This document shows positions 60,085 to 64,000 of a DNA stretch of 64,000 nt, piece after piece; position 1 is the stretch's first letter; each line of letters opens with the position of its first letter. The position numbers were made by a program, and so were the translations under genes. This DNA comes from Heterohyrax brucei (lineage: Eukaryota; Chordata; Mammalia; Hyracoidea; Procaviidae): contig CM053162.1 of NCBI GenBank assembly GCA_028571685.1, positions 9,862,001 to 9,926,000 on the forward strand, in the 5' to 3' direction. The notes under the pieces are model-generated. The model was not told where the DNA came from, searched no databases, and saw only the letters and a program-made list of their open reading frames with translations.

Positions 60085-60500
60085 AAACAAGTGTAGGGCT
60101 TTTTTATTGTATTGTGGTTACATAAAAATTGCCATTTTAACCACTTTGACATGTGACATTAATTATAATCACCATGTTGTGCCACATCACCACAAATTTC
60201 TTTTTTTGTCACCTTAAATAGAAACTCAGTGTCCCTTAAGTAATAATTTTCCTATTTCCTTTCCCCAGCCACCAATACCCACTCATAAATTTTGGTGATT
60301 ATGCATTTGCCTACTCTAAATATTTCATGTATGTGTGGTCATATGGTATTTTTTCTTTTATATCTAATGTCTCACTCAGCATGTTTTCATCCATGTTGCA
60401 GCATGATCAGGACTTCATCCCTCTTTACAGCTGAGTAAGATTCCATTGTATGGGTATAATAACACGTCCTGTTTTTCCATTCATCTCTTGGTGGAAAGTG
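60085..60500 (-). mobile_element. Old LINE-1 3' fragment
   Basis: ATTGTGGTTACATAAAAATT, TTTTCATCCATGTTGCAGCA and TCCCTCTTTACAGCTGAGTA; same family as 58940-59260. Confidence 0.82.
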
Positions 60501-60589
60501 TAAAAGCTTTTTAAAAGAATTGCACTGGGAAAGAAACAGAGAAATGAGGCAAGAACTGAACAGCTAAGTGTTGAAGAGATACTGGCAAT

Positions 60590-61140
60590 GGGCTCTGCTG
60601 CCCATCCTACTTGTCCCTCAGTCTGATTCAAGTCTCCTTTATAATTTTTCATCACTACCTTTATAGCAGTTGGCACAATTTATAACTGCATGGTCATTTA
60701 ACTCCTGTGTGTCCCAACTAGATCAACAAGGACCAGTATCTACTTCCCTAGCACACAAAGGTTGTTAAATTGTTAAAAGAATAAATATATGAATGTATTT
60801 TCATTCTCACTTAAAATTTTTTCATTGTTAAATGTCACAAAAATAAAAAATATTATAGCAAAAAACAAATGCACAGCTTCATGATAAGGCAAGGCCTTTG
60901 TAAACTTCACCCATGACTGGAAACAGAACTTTGACCGTCCCCTCCCTCCGGAAGCCTGTCCGCAAACAGCCTCCATCTCCCCACTGAGTGTAACTGCTAG
61001 GCTGACCTTCATGGAGATTATTTCCTTGTTTCTGTTTATATAGTTTCACCACCACTCAAGCCTGAAGCTCTATGCACTAACTGTAGTTTTTCTTTGGCTT
61101 GTGAGATTTTTTTGTCTGTTTGTTTTCTTTTCAATGTCTT
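60590..61140. other. Intergenic segment, possible L2 at left
   Basis: 60600-60770 (TCATCACTACCTTTATAGCA, AATTGTTAAAAGAATAAATA) may be an L2 3' end; the rest has no recognised content. Confidence 0.4.
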
Positions 61141-61149
61141 TTAGATCTC

Positions 61150-61651
61150 TGCATTAGTCATCTACTGCTGGAGCAACAGAAATACCACAAGTAGATGGCT
61201 CTTAACAAAGAGAAATTTCTTCTGTAACAGTCCAGTAGGCTAAGAGTCCAAATCCAGGCATCAGCTCCATGGGAAGTCTTTCTCTGTTGACTCTGGAGGA
61301 AGTCCTTTGTCATTAATTTCCCTCTGGACCAGAAGCTTCTGAGGTGCAGGGACCCCAGGTCCTTTCCAAAGGACATACTCTTCTTTGATCACTAGTTCGT
61401 TTCTGGTGGTTTGAGGTCCCTAACTCTCTGCTTGCTTTCCTTTCCTTCATAGCCCAAGGGATTGCCTCAAGGCATAATACAGTCTTACACTTTGAGTCCT
61501 GCCCACCAACACAACTGCTGCCCATCATCCCTCAATAACATCACTGAGGAAAGGTTTATAACATGCAAGATCACACAATACTGGGAATCATGGCCTAGCC
61601 AAACTGCTACACACATTTGGGATGGGGGAGACGCAATTCAATCCATGACAG
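61150..61651 (-). mobile_element. MaLR solo LTR, nearly full length
   Basis: Starts GCATTAGTCATCTACTGCTG and ends CGCAATTCAATCCATGACA; a complete minus-strand LTR of about 500 bases with no internal region attached. Confidence 0.88.
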
Positions 61652-61659
61652 TCTCTTAA

Positions 61660-63478
61660 TCTATAACAATGATGAACTAAAAGAACTGAAGATTCAAAAG
61701 GCATTTTGACAACATAAAGTAAAAGTGCTTTAATGACATGTGCAAAGAATTTGAGAGAGAAAATCAAAAGGGAAGAACATGCTCTACATTTCTCAAGCTG
61801 AAAGAACTGAAGAAAAAATTCAAGCCTCGAGTTGCAGTAGTGAAGGATTCTACAGGGAAAATATTAAGTGACTCAGGAAGCATCAAGGAACATGAAAGGA
61901 ATACACAGAATGATTATACCAAAAAGAATTGGTCAATATCCAACCATTTCAAGAGATAGCACACGATCAAGAACTGATGGTACTAAAGGAAGAAGTTGAA
62001 GGTACAGTGAAGACACTGGTGAAAAACAAAGCTCCAGGAATTGATGGAATATCAACTGAAATGTTTCAACAAACAGATGCAGCACTGAAAGTGCTCATTT
62101 GCCTGTGCCGAGAAATTTGGAAGACTACTGACCAACTGACTAGAAGAGATCCATATGCATCCCTATTCCTAAGAAAGATGATCCAACAAAATGCAGAAAT
62201 TATTGAATAATATCATTAATATCACATGCATATAAAATTTTGCAAAAGGTCATTCAAAAGCAGTGTAATGACAACTGCCAGAAATTTAAGCCAGACTCAG
62301 AAGAGGACATGGAACCAGGGATATCATTGGTGATGTTAGACCGATCTTGGCTGAACGTATAGAATGCCAGAAAAATGATTATTTACATGTTATTGGCTAT
62401 GCAAAGGCATTCAAAGACATGGATCATGACAAATTACAGATAACGTTGTGGAGAATGGGAATTTCAGAACACTTAATTGTGCTCATGAGGAATCTGTACA
62501 CAGATCAAAAGGCAGTTGTACAAACAGAACAAGGTGATACTGCGTGGTTTAAAGTCAGGAAAGGTGTGCATCAGGGTTGTATCCTTTCACAATACTTATT
62601 CAATCTGTATGCTGAGCAAATAAGCCACAAAGCTAGACTGTATGAAGAAGAGAAAGGTATCAGGTTTGCAGGATGACTCATTAACAACCTGTGCTATGCA
62701 GATGACACAATTCTGCTTGCTGGAAGTGAAGAGGATTTGAAATACTTACTGATGAAGACCAAAGACCACAGTCTTCAGTATGGATTGCACCTCAACATCA
62801 AGAAAACAAAAATCCTCATAACTGGACCAGTAAGCAACATTATGATAAATAGAGAAAATACTGAGGTTGCCAAGGATTTCATTTTACTTGGTTTCACAAT
62901 CAATGCCCATGGAAGCAGCAGTCAAGAAATCAAAAGATGAATTTCACTGAGAAAATCTGCTGCAAAAGATGTCTTTAAAATGTTGCAAAACAAAGTCATC
63001 ATCTTGAGGGCTAAGGTGTCCTTGACCCAAGCCATGGTATTTTCAATTGCGTCATATGCATGAGAAAGCTGGACAATCAATAAGGAAGACACAAGGAGAA
63101 CTGGCACTTTTAAACTGTGGTGCTGGAGAAGAATATGGAACATACTATGGACCGCCAAAAGACCAAACAGATCTGTTCTGGAAGAAGTACAACCAATGCT
63201 TTCCTTGATAGCAAAGATGGCGAGACTACATCCTACATGCTTTGGACATGTTGTCAGGAGGGATCAGTCCCTGGAGAAGGACATCAAGCTTGGAAGAGTA
63301 CAGGGTCAGTGAAAAACAGGAAGACCCTCGACAAGACAGACTGACACAATGGCTGCAACAATGGGCTGATGCATAACAATGACTGTGAGCGTGGAGCGGG
63401 ACTGGGGACAGTGTTTCATTCTGTTGTGCATAGGGTCGCTGTGAGCTGGAATTGAAACGATGGCGCCTAACAACAATC
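61660..63478 (+). pseudogene. RTE (BovB-like) ORF2 remnant with 3' end
   Basis: The 3' 1.8 kb of an RTE LINE: RT domain (GIDGISTEMFQQTDAALKVL at about 62040; YAKAFKDMDHDKL at about 62400; VRKGVHQGCILSQYLFNLYA at about 62560; YADDTILLAG with intact YADD at about 62696-62725), then the C-terminal part and 3' end GTTGTGCATAGGGTCGCTGT. A frameshift separates 61929-62210 from 62347 onward and a TGA at 62674 interrupts the frame just before YADD, so it is dead. The first part, including the endonuclease, is missing. Confidence 0.92.
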
Positions 63479-63686
63479 TATAGCTTTCCACTTTGTCTTT
63501 TTTCCCCCATTTGCAATTTATTAACTGATGAAACCAGACCATTTGTTCTGTAGTCTTTCACACTCAGGATTTGACTGGGTTCTCACAGCATGATCTATGT
63601 AATGGACGCCCCCTTCCCCATTTTTTTGTGTTTCTACCAAATCGTTTCCTGTAGGTAGACTTTTATTTGGATAGACGTTTGGTTTT

Positions 63687-63895
63687 AGGGGTGTTCCTAA
63701 GTGGTGTACATGATTAAGGTGCTTGGCCCCTAACCAAAAGGTTGGCAGTTCAAGCTAACCCAGAGGTACCCAAAAGAAAATTCTGGTGACCTACTTCCAA
63801 AACCTCAGCCATCAAATACCTTATGGAGCAGTTTTACTGACACACGTGGAGTTACTATGAGTTGGAATCAACTTGATGGCAACTGGTTTAGCTAT
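63687..63895 (+). mobile_element. AfroSINE, long form
   Basis: GGTGTTCCTAAGTGGTGTAC head, AAAGGTTGGCAGTTCAAGCT, GGTGACCTACTTCCAAAACC insert, GAGTTGGAATCAACTTGATG tail, GGCAACTGGTTTAG end. Confidence 0.92.
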
Positions 63896-63937
63896 GGTTT
63901 TTTGGAAGGAGAATGATTTCATGGGTGGTGACACGTT

Positions 63938-64000
63938 CTTCAGAGCCCTAGTGGCATAGAGGTGAATAGCTGGGCCACTACCAGACGGTCAGCAGTTCAA
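63938..64000 (+). mobile_element. AfroSINE, cut by window end
   Basis: AGAGCCCTAGTGGCATAGAG head and CGGTCAGCAGTTCAA box B; the rest lies beyond the window. Confidence 0.85.

Noticed and set aside
61660-63478. Possible domesticated reverse-transcriptase gene
   Set aside because: It has a frameshift, an internal TGA just before YADD, a missing 5' half and a standard RTE 3' end, so it is an ordinary dead LINE.
55000-64000. Upstream neighbour gene (APLP2 is next to ST14 in human)
   Set aside because: No APLP2-like coding segment was recognised; if synteny holds it lies beyond the right edge.

Overview
This window is nuclear DNA from a placental mammal of the clade Afrotheria, most likely an elephant or a close relative. 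The lineage call rests on about twenty-five copies of the AfroSINE family, BovB/RTE-like LINE remnants that share the AfroSINE 3' tail, and a lineage-type LINE-1 with a long, G-rich 3' untranslated region. The species call is inference; the clade call is strong.

The only host protein-coding gene recognised is ST14 (matriptase, a type II transmembrane serine protease), on the minus strand. Fifteen consecutive coding exons can be placed, from the initiator ATG at 51096 back to a donor at 428. All have GT-AG boundaries and compatible phases. Joined, they give 1810 coding bases (603 codons plus one base). These encode the cytoplasmic tail, signal anchor, SEA domain, two CUB domains and four LDL-receptor class A repeats. 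The serine protease domain (about four more exons by analogy with the human gene) lies beyond the left edge. Exons 2 to 15 are packed into the first 8.8 kb. Intron 1 runs from 8803 to 51012 (42.2 kb) and makes up most of the window.

Layout: 1-8802 ST14 exons 15 to 2 with short introns; 8803-51012 intron 1, mostly interspersed repeats (an ancient LINE-1 on the plus strand 9.9-12.4 kb, a nearly complete inactive LINE-1 on the minus strand 14-19.9 kb, a MaLR retroelement with inverted LTRs 21.6-24.6 kb, LINE-1 3'UTR fragments, RTE pieces, a CR1/L3 relic at 44.2-45.0 kb); 50.8-51.8 kb a CpG-rich promoter region with exon 1 and an unusual 31-bp minisatellite at 51.34-51.77 kb; 51.8-64 kb upstream intergenic DNA with a young LINE-1 carrying exact target-site duplications, more LTRs and a degraded RTE at 61.66-63.48 kb.

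No CRISPR, operon, prokaryotic or viral system is present. The observations most worth follow-up are the minisatellite in the ST14 promoter, composite SINEs with unusual heads joined to RTE sequence, an inverted MaLR LTR pair, and a few short repeats shared within the window that I could not assign to a family. Repeat names are from recall of consensus sequences, not from a database search.
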